Assembly: GCF_025060755.1 (NCBI RefSeq)
Contig: NZ_JANYUY010000018.1
Coordinates: forward strand, 57,958-121,957
From: Paenibacillus doosanensis
Lineage (GTDB): Bacteria > Bacillota > Bacilli > Paenibacillales > NBRC-103111
Reading direction: 5' to 3'
Length of the DNA stretch: 64,000 bases
Part shown: positions 46,083 through 53,946 of the stretch, in pieces
Position numbering within the stretch: position 1 is the stretch's first letter
Layout of the letters: the number at the start of each line of letters is the position of its first letter
Translations under genes and position numbers: made by a program
The notes under the pieces: model-generated
Told to the model about the DNA's origin: nothing
The model's database searches: none
The model's input: the letters and a program-made list of their open reading frames with translations, nothing else

Positions 46083-47402
46083 CTATTTTTTGTTCGGATT
46101 ACCTACTTGATTGAGTAAATCCGCTTTCGCTTGCTTTAAAGCAGCATCCAGATTCATTTCCCCGTAAACATATTTATCAAGGTAAGCATTCACAATCTTA
46201 AACTCCAAAGAAGCTGCTTTGGTGAATTGAGAAACCTTTACGTTCTCAACCGATTTTGCCTCTGTATTGGGAAGGTCTGCGCCTAAGAAGGGATGTGGTA
46301 TTTTTTGTGCTTCCACGCCTGCTTCCCTCATAGATGGGAATATGCCGCGTGCTTTGTAGGCGCCAATTCCGCCTTCTTTGGTGAGCACCAACTTGGTTAA
46401 AAACTCAATAGCTTCTTCTTTATGTTTGGCTTTTGCAGGCACCACCCATACGGATCCGCCGGTATCGCTGCCTCCGATTGAATCCGCGATATTCGGCCAC
46501 TCCGCAACTCCCCATTTACCTGCTTGATCGGGAGCATATTTTTCCATACTGTTCTTAATCCACGAACCGGTCAAATAGGAAGCAAACGTACTATTTGCAA
46601 ATGATTTTTCATAATCCGGAGTACCTTCCTGAACGTTAGCAACAACCCCGGACTCTTTAATCCTTTTAATCGTTTCAAACGCTTTACGAACACCGGGGTC
46701 CGTATCAAGGATATAATTGCCTTTATCGTCGGTAAACCGTCCTCCATTACCGCTTAAAATCATATCCAACAAATTTCCTTGCACAGGTCTACCAATGTTC
46801 CAAATATAGCTATTCGGATATTTTTCATGCAGCTTCTTGCCTGCGGCAATAAAGTCGTCAGTAGTTTTTACCTGACTTGGATCAATGCCGGCGCCTTCAA
46901 ACAAATCCTTGCGGTAAATCCATACTTTCGGTTTAATCTGATAAGGGAAATCGATAAATTTTCCTTTATAGCTTGCGAGTTCTACAGCACCTTTTGTCAT
47001 TTTATCTATATATGGCGTAATTACTTTGGTCAGATCTTCGAGTACACCATCATCGGCAAACTCGGCTAATTGGGAATAACTAAGCATGACAATGTCCGGC
47101 ATTTCTTCATTTGAAGCTAACATTAACCTGAACTTTTGAATGACGTCTCCGTCTCCAGGCCCAGCCAACAATGGTTGAACCTCCAGCTTTTCTTTCATCT
47201 CAGGAAAAGCATTAAACACCTGCTCGGAAAGTTGCTTTGGAATATCAGCCGTGCTCCAAACCATCCAGCTAAGTGTGGTTTTCCCCGCCGGTTTATTTGC
47301 GGTTTCCTTATTTTCTACCCCACCGCCGCTACAAGCAGTGGTTATAATAGATAATGCAAGAAGACCGGTCATAACGCCCATTAATTTTCGTCTTTGTCTC
47401 AT
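46083..47402 (-). CDS. Solute-binding lipoprotein (system C)
   Basis: 439 residues from ATG 47402 (AAAGGGGATTC upstream); an earlier ATG at 47426 lacks support. Lipobox ITTAC near residue 24 followed by SGGGVENKE. Fold landmarks TLSWMVWSTADIPKQLSEQV, DFPYQIKPKVWIYRKDLFEG and GGSDTGGSVWVVPAKAKHKE, the last being the conserved ligand-loop region of family-1 proteins. It opens a probable five-to-six-gene importer transcript (systems C then B) from the AT-rich region at 47403-47749. Confidence 0.93.
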   Translation of the reverse strand: MRQRRKLMGVMTGLLALSIITTACSGGGVENKETANKPAGKTTLSWMVWSTADIPKQLSEQVFNAFPEMKEKLEVQPLLAGPGDGDVIQKFRLMLASNEEMPDIVMLSYSQLAEFADDGVLEDLTKVITPYIDKMTKGAVELASYKGKFIDFPYQIKPKVWIYRKDLFEGAGIDPSQVKTTDDFIAAGKKLHEKYPNSYIWNIGRPVQGNLLDMILSGNGGRFTDDKGNYILDTDPGVRKAFETIKRIKESGVVANVQEGTPDYEKSFANSTFASYLTGSWIKNSMEKYAPDQAGKWGVAEWPNIADSIGGSDTGGSVWVVPAKAKHKEEAIEFLTKLVLTKEGGIGAYKARGIFPSMREAGVEAQKIPHPFLGADLPNTEAKSVENVKVSQFTKAASLEFKIVNAYLDKYVYGEMNLDAALKQAKADLLNQVGNPNKK

Positions 47403-47749
47403 GAAGGAATCCCCTTTCAAATTCAAACTTTTATTGAAGCGCTTTCTTAATTAAGAGTTTATCATTTGAGAAACCATAAAAAAAATACGTATTTTTTATT
47501 AAATATAATAAAAAATTTCTATTTAATAAAATAAACTGATCCTAAAAAAAACAATAGTTTCGTCATAATTATCGCAAATGTTTTAAATTAGACTCATATT
47601 TCCAACCGACTAAAGGATAGGATGCGAATTTTAAAATAAATGTTTTCTATGGAATACAATAAAATTATAATATTTCATTTATTAATGAGAATAAATTAGA
47701 GTTATATATGTAAATCAAACATGTTGCAAGACGAACAAGGAGCGGATTA
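47403..47749. promoter_or_regulatory. AT-rich divergent promoter region with palindromes
   Basis: 347 bp between the system C importer and the PrpF-family gene. It contains an 18-bp perfect palindrome AAAAAATACGTATTTTTT (47480-47497), the 14-mer ACCATAAAAAAAAT (47473-47486) shared with the tannase promoter region, and GAAGCGCTTTC (47436-47446), whose AAGCGCTT core is LacI/CcpA-like. Long A/T runs would favour promoter activity in both directions. Confidence 0.45.
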
Positions 47750-48916
47750 ATGATGTATGACTTTGGTCAAGTACTTAAGATACCAACCGTTATAATGCGG
47801 GGGGGTACAAGCAAAGGCCTTATCCTAAGAAAATATGACCTGCCCGCGAATGCGGTATTAAGAGACCAGCTAATATTAAGGATGTTCGGAAGTCCTGACA
47901 GCAGCCAAATCGACGGCTTGGGCGGCGGAACTAGCCTTACTAGCAAGCTTGCCTTGGTTGGCCCCCCCTCCCGGAATGGCGCCCACATTGATTACACCTT
48001 CGGCCAGGTGAGTCTCGATAAAAGTTATATCGATTATAACGTGACCTGCGGGAACCTGATCACCGCTGTCGGGTTATATGCTGCGGAAGAAGGCTATGTT
48101 CCGTTAACAGAACCCATCACCAAAGTGCATATTTACAACACAAACATCGATAAAATCGTAATTGCTGAAATTCCGGTTTCGAATGGCCAAATTGTATATG
48201 ACGGTGACTTTTCTATCGATGGGGTGCCCGGACAATCTGCAAGAATTATGTTGAATTTTCTCAATTCAGGTGGAACCTTTACCGGAAAAACTCTTCCAAC
48301 AGGTAATGTTGTCGATCGGGTAAAGCTAAAGGAAGGCAGTGAGTTTGACGTTTCCATAGTTGACTGCACCAATACTGTCGTGTTCATTCAATCCGAGGAG
48401 CTTGGTCTATTGGGCACAGAGCTTCAGGAAGATATAAACCAAAATCTACCGCTGTTAGAAACGTTAGAAAAGATCAGGGTAGCGACTGGAAACATGATTG
48501 GGCTTATTAGCCCAAATGAGACAATCACACCTACCTCGCACGCATTGCCTAAAATTTGCATGGTTTCTTCAAAAAAATCATATATAACAAATACAGGCAA
48601 ATCTGTAGAGGACCATGAGATTGATATCCTGTCACGTTATATCTCTATGGGAGTACTCCATCGAACCCATGCAGTCAGTGGGGCATTATCCTTGGCGACG
48701 GCTTGCCAAATCCCCGGTACCATCCCTAATTTGTTAACCGCATCTACAGGCCCAGGCTTAAGGATTGGGCATCCTGCCGGGGTCCTCTACGTTGAATCAC
48801 TCGTTGAAAAAGTAGATGATGGTTGGTTTGTAGCCCGAGCAGCAAACGGCCGAACCGCTAGAAGACTTATGGAAGGGTTTGCCTATATACCTGTAACAGC
48901 TTTAAAAGCAAACTGA
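47750..48916 (+). CDS. PrpF-family isomerase/tautomerase (4-oxalomesaconate tautomerase or methylaconitate isomerase-like)
   Basis: 388 residues; AAGGAGCGGATTA precedes ATG 47750, with a second ATG directly after it. PrpF landmarks: VIMRGGTSKGLILRKYDLP at the N-terminus, GLGGGTSLTSKLALV, NVTCGNLITAVGLYA with the catalytic Cys, HRTHAVSGALSLATA, and RIGHPAGVLYV near the end. The fold is that of diaminopimelate epimerase. Members isomerise methylaconitate or, as GalD, tautomerise 4-oxalomesaconate in gallate breakdown. Beside a tannase-family enzyme, the gallate-type role is attractive, but no ring-cleaving dioxygenase for gallate is visible here. Contains a G7 and a C7 run. Confidence 0.9.
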   Translation: MMYDFGQVLKIPTVIMRGGTSKGLILRKYDLPANAVLRDQLILRMFGSPDSSQIDGLGGGTSLTSKLALVGPPSRNGAHIDYTFGQVSLDKSYIDYNVTCGNLITAVGLYAAEEGYVPLTEPITKVHIYNTNIDKIVIAEIPVSNGQIVYDGDFSIDGVPGQSARIMLNFLNSGGTFTGKTLPTGNVVDRVKLKEGSEFDVSIVDCTNTVVFIQSEELGLLGTELQEDINQNLPLLETLEKIRVATGNMIGLISPNETITPTSHALPKICMVSSKKSYITNTGKSVEDHEIDILSRYISMGVLHRTHAVSGALSLATACQIPGTIPNLLTASTGPGLRIGHPAGVLYVESLVEKVDDGWFVARAANGRTARRLMEGFAYIPVTALKAN

Positions 48917-48924
48917 CAATTACG

Positions 48925-48957
48925 GGAGGTTGTCGACCGACAGCCTCCTTTTATTTT
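48925..48957 (+). terminator. Terminator after the PrpF-family gene
   Basis: 10-bp stem GGAGGTTGTC / GACAGCCTCC (one G-T pair) with a 4-nt loop, 9 bp after the stop, followed by TTTTATTTT. Confidence 0.92.
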
Positions 48958-49038
48958 CCAACTAATCATATTGTTATTAATCCTATTTTTTAATATCATG
49001 TCTTATAACACAACTATCAGAATACGGGAGTCGTTCAT

Positions 49039-49902
49039 ATGGAAGAAAAAGATTGGATTTTATTAAAAACATTGTATGAACAACAGAATATCACTAAGGT
49101 GGCAGAGATTCTCTATGTCTCGCAACCATCTCTCAGTTACCGAATTCAGCAGCTTGAAAAAGAATTCGGGGTTACCATTATGCATAGAGGCAGAAGGGGT
49201 ATTGAATTCACCCCTCAGGGCGAGTACTTAACCAAATATGCCAAGGACATGCTGCTTCAACTGCAACAAACTAAAGAGCATCTATTAAGCATGGACAACA
49301 AAATATCAGGCGTATTAAAAATATGCACGGCTAGCAGTCTGGCCCGATATAAACTGCCCGTTATTTTAAAACAATTTCATTCTAATTATCCGGATGTGGA
49401 GTTTAAAGTAACTTCCAATCGCAGCTCGGATATTCCTAACTCTGTCTATAAGCAAGATGTGCACATAGGCTTTGTACGCGGCGACTATCATTGGTCAGAG
49501 GAGAAGCATCTCATCATGACAGAAAATGTCTGGATCGTATCCAAGAAAGAGGTAAGTTTAACAGAACTCCCCACTCTGCCGAGAATTATTTATAAAACAG
49601 ATTTATCTTTAGACAATCTAGTTGAAAATTGGTGGAAAGACACTTACTCCAAACCCGCAACTATAACCATGGAAGTGGATAATATGGAAACCTGTAAGGA
49701 AATGGTTCTAAGCGGATTTGGCTATGCCATCATGCCCGCCATTGTATTAAAGGATAATGAGGACCTCTTTCGTATTCAGCTGCGGACTAAACATGGTGAG
49801 CCCATATTGCGAAATTCCTGGATGATCTACAGGAAGGAATCGCTTGAAATCCCCTCCATTCATGCGTTTGTTTCCTTTATAAAAGATCAACATTTGATGT
49901 AG
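49039..49902 (+). CDS. LysR-family transcriptional regulator
   Basis: 287 residues; GGGAG lies about 12 bases before ATG 49039. N-terminal winged helix-turn-helix (ITKVAEILYVSQPSLSYRIQ, residues 18-37, then LEKEFGVTIMHRGRRG) and an effector domain of the usual length. It lies downstream of and in the same direction as the PrpF-family gene, beyond a terminator. LysR proteins commonly control aromatic-acid pathways; it is a plausible regulator of this cluster. Confidence 0.95.
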   Translation: MEEKDWILLKTLYEQQNITKVAEILYVSQPSLSYRIQQLEKEFGVTIMHRGRRGIEFTPQGEYLTKYAKDMLLQLQQTKEHLLSMDNKISGVLKICTASSLARYKLPVILKQFHSNYPDVEFKVTSNRSSDIPNSVYKQDVHIGFVRGDYHWSEEKHLIMTENVWIVSKKEVSLTELPTLPRIIYKTDLSLDNLVENWWKDTYSKPATITMEVDNMETCKEMVLSGFGYAIMPAIVLKDNEDLFRIQLRTKHGEPILRNSWMIYRKESLEIPSIHAFVSFIKDQHLM

Positions 49903-49925
49903 AAAACTTTTCAGGCGGGCAAGCG

Positions 49926-50146
49926 TTATTTGACTCCTTTAATAGTTGATGGATATTCGTTTTCCTCAGGAAAAAAACCGCCCTGCATTCTATCCAGGTT
50001 GAGTTCCTTGAACATATCTGTGTTATAAAAAAGACCATATGCATTAAGCGTTCCAAGTAAATTGGATCTACGTTTTTCAACAAAGGATCGTCGCTCTTAA
50101 GCTCCCTCAAATATCCATCCCTTGCCGCCTTTTGAAAATTGGCTCC
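49926..50146 (-). pseudogene. Fragment of a solute-binding protein (third paralogue of system A)
   Basis: The minus strand reads GANFQKAARDGYLRELKSDD, PLLKNVDPIYLER, then after a frame change YGLFYNTDMFKELNLD, and finally EYPSTIKGVK before a stop at 49926-49928. Each block matches a separated part of the binding protein at 31927 (GANFQKIARDG, PLFKNVESIYIEQ, YGVFYNTDIFKELNLD, YPATIKGVK), so two internal deletions and the loss of both ends have occurred. Confidence 0.88.
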
Positions 50147-50407
50147 CAGTTCGGTACAACGAAAAAGTCCCCTTGAGACCAGTCGAAACGAATTCCATTA
50201 ATAATGGAGCAGCCGGAACCTTTAAACACCTGGTACATCGAACAGCTGGTATGCCGATGAGCCTTGGAATGAAAGCCTGCCGGAAGCATCTGCATCCAGG
50301 CGGCAATGTTCGAATTGGCCGTTTTCCCGGTGGACGGTAATGAATTCTACGGCATATCCGTAATAGACATCCGGTTCAAACTTGCTAAGCCCTTGAAGAG
50401 CCGTCAA
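50147..50407 (-). pseudogene. C-terminal remnant of a gentisate 1,2-dioxygenase-like cupin
   Basis: In one frame the minus strand reads FEPDVYYGYAVEF; after a one-base frameshift near 50326 it reads GKTANSNIAAWMQMLPAG, KAHRHTSCSMYQVFKGSG and RFDWSQGDFFVVPNW. The HRH cluster and the FVVPxW end are characteristic of the second cupin of gentisate or hydroxynaphthoate ring-cleaving dioxygenases. The sequence then runs directly into the binding-protein fragment at 50146, so a deletion fused the two. The N-terminal cupin is missing. Confidence 0.75.
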
Positions 50408-50448
50408 GGTTTACTTCCTCCATGAAGAACCTTTCACCTTGGACGATC

Positions 50449-50477
50449 AAATATGTTTGTCATTTCAAAACATATTT
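50449..50477. repeat. Inverted repeat AAATATGTTT / AAACATATTT
   Basis: Two perfect 10-base arms separated by 9 bases, upstream of the dioxygenase relic on its strand. It may be the surviving operator of the lost gene. Confidence 0.5.
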
Positions 50478-50524
50478 GTCACCCAACAGTATAGGCTTCT
50501 TCACCCTTTGACAAATTCTCAATA

Positions 50525-50546
50525 ACGTAATAAAATATTTTTACGT
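50525..50546. promoter_or_regulatory. Inverted repeat ACGTAA-N10-TTACGT upstream of the ArsR-like gene
   Basis: Six-base arms, 10-bp spacer of A/T only, 31 bp before the start at 50578. The layout fits a winged-helix autoregulatory operator overlapping a promoter. Confidence 0.5.
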
Positions 50547-50577
50547 AAAGATAATATCGTATGGAGGTTGTTCACAG

Positions 50578-51180
50578 TTGCAACAGGACATTCTCGAAAG
50601 CTGTCTGATCCAATCGCCGGAACAGGCAATGGCTCTGCTCAATCCGCTGCGGGCGGATATCGTCTCGCGTCTGGCGGAGCCGGCTTCGGCCGCCGAGCTG
50701 GCGAGGCAGCTTCAAGAGACGCCTCAGCGGATGAATTATCACCTGAAGGCGCTGGAGAAGACCGGGCTGATCCGCCGGGTCGGAACAAGACAGGTGCGCA
50801 ATCTGGTCGAGGTGCTGTACCAATCGATCGCCAAAACCTTCGTGCTGGCCGAATCGCTCAGCCTGTCGGAGGAGACGATCGAACGGCTGAAGGAACACGG
50901 CTCGCTGGCTCAGCTTATTACGACCGCAGAGCAGATGAAGAAGGATGCCGTGCATTTGATGGAGCATGCCGAGAAGGGCGAGGACATTCCGAGCGCGACG
51001 ATGCAGCTGCTGATTCCGCTGCAAGATCAAAATGCGCGGCAGGCGTTCATCGAGGATTACGTCGAGATGATGAAGGCGTTGACGTGCAAGTACGCGGGCG
51101 CGCTTGAGCAGGACGGTAAGGCGGCGGCAATGTACCAGGTAATGCTGGCTATTTATCCGAAAACGGACAAAGGAGAGTGA
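50578..51180 (+). CDS. ArsR-like winged-helix transcriptional regulator
   Basis: 200 residues from a TTG start at 50578, chosen because GGAGG lies 10 bases upstream. Winged helix-turn-helix at about 20-75 (ALLNPLRADIVSRLAEPASA, AAELARQLQETPQRMNYHLK, ALEKTGLIRRVG). The C-terminal 120 residues are helical, with no metal-site cysteines, so it is probably not a metal sensor. The next gene starts 6 bp later, and a ClpP gene follows in the same direction. Confidence 0.9.
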   Translation: MQQDILESCLIQSPEQAMALLNPLRADIVSRLAEPASAAELARQLQETPQRMNYHLKALEKTGLIRRVGTRQVRNLVEVLYQSIAKTFVLAESLSLSEETIERLKEHGSLAQLITTAEQMKKDAVHLMEHAEKGEDIPSATMQLLIPLQDQNARQAFIEDYVEMMKALTCKYAGALEQDGKAAAMYQVMLAIYPKTDKGE

Positions 51181-51186
51181 GCGGTA

Positions 51187-51528
51187 ATGAACGGCAACGA
51201 CAACCGCAGTGAGAACAGCGCCGGTGAGCAAGCTTCCGGCAAGGGACAGGAGAAGCAGACACCTGTCCCCATTCTGGTGACAAGGAGCGTGACGAACCGT
51301 CCAGTAAAGGAAAGCTTACCCGATGAAGTACGAAGCAACGTGATCGATCTGGATACGTTCCGTTCGGCGCCAAGCACTCAAACCGTTGAAGAAGCGCTTG
51401 TGCAGGAATGGAACCTGAATCCCGGCGGCACGGGACCGCTCGTGAAGCTCATTATGGTCTCATCCGGCTTCGGTTCGATGAAGCGCAGCCCTGCCCGCAG
51501 CTCCGACGTTCAATGCCTAGCCGCTTAA
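51187..51528 (+). CDS. Hypothetical protein between the ArsR-like regulator and ClpP
   Basis: 113 residues; GGAGAGTGAGCGGTA precedes ATG 51187, 6 bp after the regulator gene. The first 30 residues are polar and probably disordered (NGNDNRSENSAGEQASGKG); the middle has ILVTRSVTNRPVKE and NVIDLDTFRSA, and the C-terminus is Ser/Ala/Gly-rich. No family recognised. Gene spacing argues that it is real and coexpressed with its neighbours. Confidence 0.6.
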   Translation: MNGNDNRSENSAGEQASGKGQEKQTPVPILVTRSVTNRPVKESLPDEVRSNVIDLDTFRSAPSTQTVEEALVQEWNLNPGGTGPLVKLIMVSSGFGSMKRSPARSSDVQCLAA

Positions 51529-51596
51529 TGAAGCGGATAGTCTAAGTTTTCCATTCGGCATTGCCGGATCATCCACCATTCGAGGAGGGAAATTCG

Positions 51597-52184
51597 ATGA
51601 ATCATGTTCCTTACGTTATTGAGCAGGACGGCCGTTCGGAGCGGTCCTACGATATTTACTCGCGGTTGCTGAAGGACCGCATCGTATTCTTGGGATCGGA
51701 GGTTAACGATCAGGTCGCGAACAGCATTATCGCCCAACTGCTCTTCCTGGCGGCGGCCGATCCCCATAAAGATATTCATCTGTACATCAACTCGCCCGGA
51801 GGCTCAACTACGGCCGGATTGGCGATCTACGATACGATGCAGTTCATTCAGCCTGACGTATCGACGATTTGCGTCGGCTTCGCCGCATCGATGGGCGCTA
51901 TTCTGCTGACAGGCGGAGCCAAGGGCAAACGGTTCGCCCTGCCGAATTCGGAAATTATGATCCATCAGCCATGGGGCGGGACGCAAGGGCAGGCGTCGGA
52001 CATTCAAATTCGTGCCACGCATATTATGAAGACGCGCAAAGTGCTGTACGGCATCATCTCCGAGACGTCCGGCCAGCCGTTCGATAAAGTCGAGAAAGAT
52101 TCGGACCGCGACTATTTTATGACCCCGGCCGAAGCCAAAGAATACGGCTTGATCGACCGGATCGTGGAACGCAGCGCCTCTTAG
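51597..52184 (+). CDS. clpP: ATP-dependent Clp protease proteolytic subunit
   Basis: 195 residues from ATG 51597 (GGAGGGAAATTCG upstream); a longer frame from 51561 ignores this site. Catalytic triad Ser98 (GFAASMGA), His123 (MIHQPWGG) and Asp172 (SDRDYFMTP) at the canonical ClpP numbers, plus the YINSPGGS substrate strand. It forms the barrel that degrades proteins fed by ClpX/ClpC. Being linked to a regulator and an unknown protein rather than standing alone, it is probably a second ClpP paralogue. Confidence 0.95.
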   Translation: MNHVPYVIEQDGRSERSYDIYSRLLKDRIVFLGSEVNDQVANSIIAQLLFLAAADPHKDIHLYINSPGGSTTAGLAIYDTMQFIQPDVSTICVGFAASMGAILLTGGAKGKRFALPNSEIMIHQPWGGTQGQASDIQIRATHIMKTRKVLYGIISETSGQPFDKVEKDSDRDYFMTPAEAKEYGLIDRIVERSAS

Positions 52185-52188
52185 CAAG

Positions 52189-52227
52189 AAAGACCTCATT
52201 TCCGCTTGTAACGGGAGTGAGGTCTTT
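52189..52227 (+). terminator. Terminator after clpP
   Basis: Perfect 10-bp outer stem AAAGACCTCA / TGAGGTCTTT with a 19-nt interior (partly paired), 4 bp past the stop, followed by CGTTTATT. Confidence 0.85.
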
Positions 52228-52457
52228 CGTTTATTAATCACATCTAGCAGGAGCGTGGTGAAAAAGTAGCCGGAAAGCGGATAGAAAGTTGGAACAGCGT
52301 AAGCGGTCACCTTTGTAGACGGATTTTCCCCACCGATCGCTGCCCGCCCCGGATTTTTTGATTAAAGGCGAGCGCTGCGCTTCTCCAGCTTGATCTAGCT
52401 CGCACCATCTGCTTTTTCACCATGCTTGCAGGCTTCTCGTATAGGTACCTTGCCGTA

Positions 52458-53648
52458 TCACAGCTTGACCAGCCCTTCGCGGGTGACGGTCAGCTTCTCG
52501 AAGCCGGTATCCGTAATCGCGTAGCTGTTCTCGATCCCGACGACGCCGCGCTGCGGAAACGTAAACTTCGGCTCGATGGCGATGACCATGCCCGGCTGCA
52601 GCGGGTAGCTGAAGCCTTTGGCCAGCACCGGCAGCTCATCGATTTCGAGGCCGATGCCATGGCCGAGAAACTTCACCTGATCGGCGCCGTAGCCCATATA
52701 ATGGTCGCTCAGGCCTGCATCATGAGCCATAAGCAGCGAATGCATGTACAGCTTCTCGCAGACGGTTCCCGGCTTCAGCATCTCCTCCACGCTGCGAATA
52801 ATGCGCTCCGACGTGTCGTACGCCTGAACCAGATCCTCAGGCAGCGAGCCGATAACGGCCGTACGCGTCTGGTCGATGACGTAGCCGTCGATGCAGCAGC
52901 CGACATCAAGCAGGATCGGCTCACCCGGCTGAATGACCCGGCGGCTCGCGCTCTGCGGGCTTGCCGCGCTAAGCCCTTGGCCTCCCGCGGGGCCGTCGAA
53001 GTACGACGGCATCGCGGCGGCCTCCCCGGCTCCCACCATACCGGTGATCACCTCCTGGTTGTAGCCGCGCATGCGCATCAAGCCAATATGGCCTTGACGG
53101 CGGATGAACAGCTCGAAGCCGCTGATCAGCTCCAGCTCGGTCATTCCCGCCCGCAGCGTGCCGAAAGCCTCTTGGAACGCCAAATCGATCACTCTCGCCG
53201 ACTCCCGTATGAGGGCAAGCTCCGCCGCCGACTTGATCATCCGCAGCTCGCGGATCATCGTCGAGCCGTCCGCCCACTCCACGTCCGGCAGAACGGCTTC
53301 AAGCCGCTGCAGCTGCTGCACCGGGAGCACGTCGAACTCGGCTGCGACCCTCAGCTTGCGGGAGCTAGCCTGCCCGAACAACGGCGCGAATACTTCAGCG
53401 AGACGCTGCCCGAAGGCGCGAAACGACCCCAGCGGCTCGACGGCCACCGCGGATTCGCCCTGTGCCCTTACCACGCTGCGCCGCACGAAAAACACGGCCT
53501 CCCCTCCGCTCGGTACGAACAAATACCCGGTTTGCATCGAACCGGTAAAATAATACAAATCGACATTTTGCGTAATCATACAGCCGTCAAGCGCTTGCTG
53601 CTGCAGCCGCTCCTGCAGTCTCTCTATACGCTTCGCATATTCCTTCAT
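52458..53648 (-). CDS. M24 family metallopeptidase (Xaa-Pro aminopeptidase/dipeptidase type)
   Basis: 396 residues; GGAGGAGACACGG precedes ATG 53648. N-terminal creatinase-like domain to about 160, then the pita-bread catalytic domain with metal ligands in LLDVGCCIDGYVIDQTRTAV (two Asp), GHGIGLEIDELP (His), AIEPKF and GIENSYAI (two Glu). It cleaves the bond before proline in small peptides in the cytoplasm. It stands alone, with no clear link to its neighbours. The 52228-52457 stretch after it shows nothing recognised. Confidence 0.94.
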   Translation of the reverse strand: MKEYAKRIERLQERLQQQALDGCMITQNVDLYYFTGSMQTGYLFVPSGGEAVFFVRRSVVRAQGESAVAVEPLGSFRAFGQRLAEVFAPLFGQASSRKLRVAAEFDVLPVQQLQRLEAVLPDVEWADGSTMIRELRMIKSAAELALIRESARVIDLAFQEAFGTLRAGMTELELISGFELFIRRQGHIGLMRMRGYNQEVITGMVGAGEAAAMPSYFDGPAGGQGLSAASPQSASRRVIQPGEPILLDVGCCIDGYVIDQTRTAVIGSLPEDLVQAYDTSERIIRSVEEMLKPGTVCEKLYMHSLLMAHDAGLSDHYMGYGADQVKFLGHGIGLEIDELPVLAKGFSYPLQPGMVIAIEPKFTFPQRGVVGIENSYAITDTGFEKLTVTREGLVKL

Positions 53649-53877
53649 CCGTGTCTCCTCCTATATATCTGATCGGCAGCCGCCTCTGGACGAAACCACA
53701 TGTTACACCCTTCACATGCCGGCTTCTTCTCGTCCAATACGGCGGCAAGGCAAGCATAGGAGCAAATGTCCCCACGCGCCTCCGGCCACTTCCACTATGT
53801 ACGGAATTCCATGAGATACTGTTAGCGTACTTCATCTTTCTTCCGCTTTCAACCCGTTACTCCAAGGATGCCCAAAA

Positions 53878-53911
53878 GCCCCGAATCGCGCACAAACGCG
53901 GATTTCGAGGC
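53878..53911 (-). terminator. Hairpin terminator at the end of the Tad-linked gene run
   Basis: Arms GCCCCGAATCGCG and CGCGGATTTCGAGGC pair with one bulge and one mismatch across 6 bases; TTTTGGG follows on the minus strand, 36 bp past the SLH gene stop. The rest of the 53649-53946 gap shows nothing recognised. Confidence 0.7.
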
Positions 53912-53946
53912 TCGTTAATCGTTCACCTGCTTTTATATCACTGATC

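Noticed and set aside
52422..53672. 416-codon open frame antisense to the M24 peptidase
   Set aside because: Arg/His/Leu-rich composition typical of a shadow; all metal-ligand motifs are on the minus strand.
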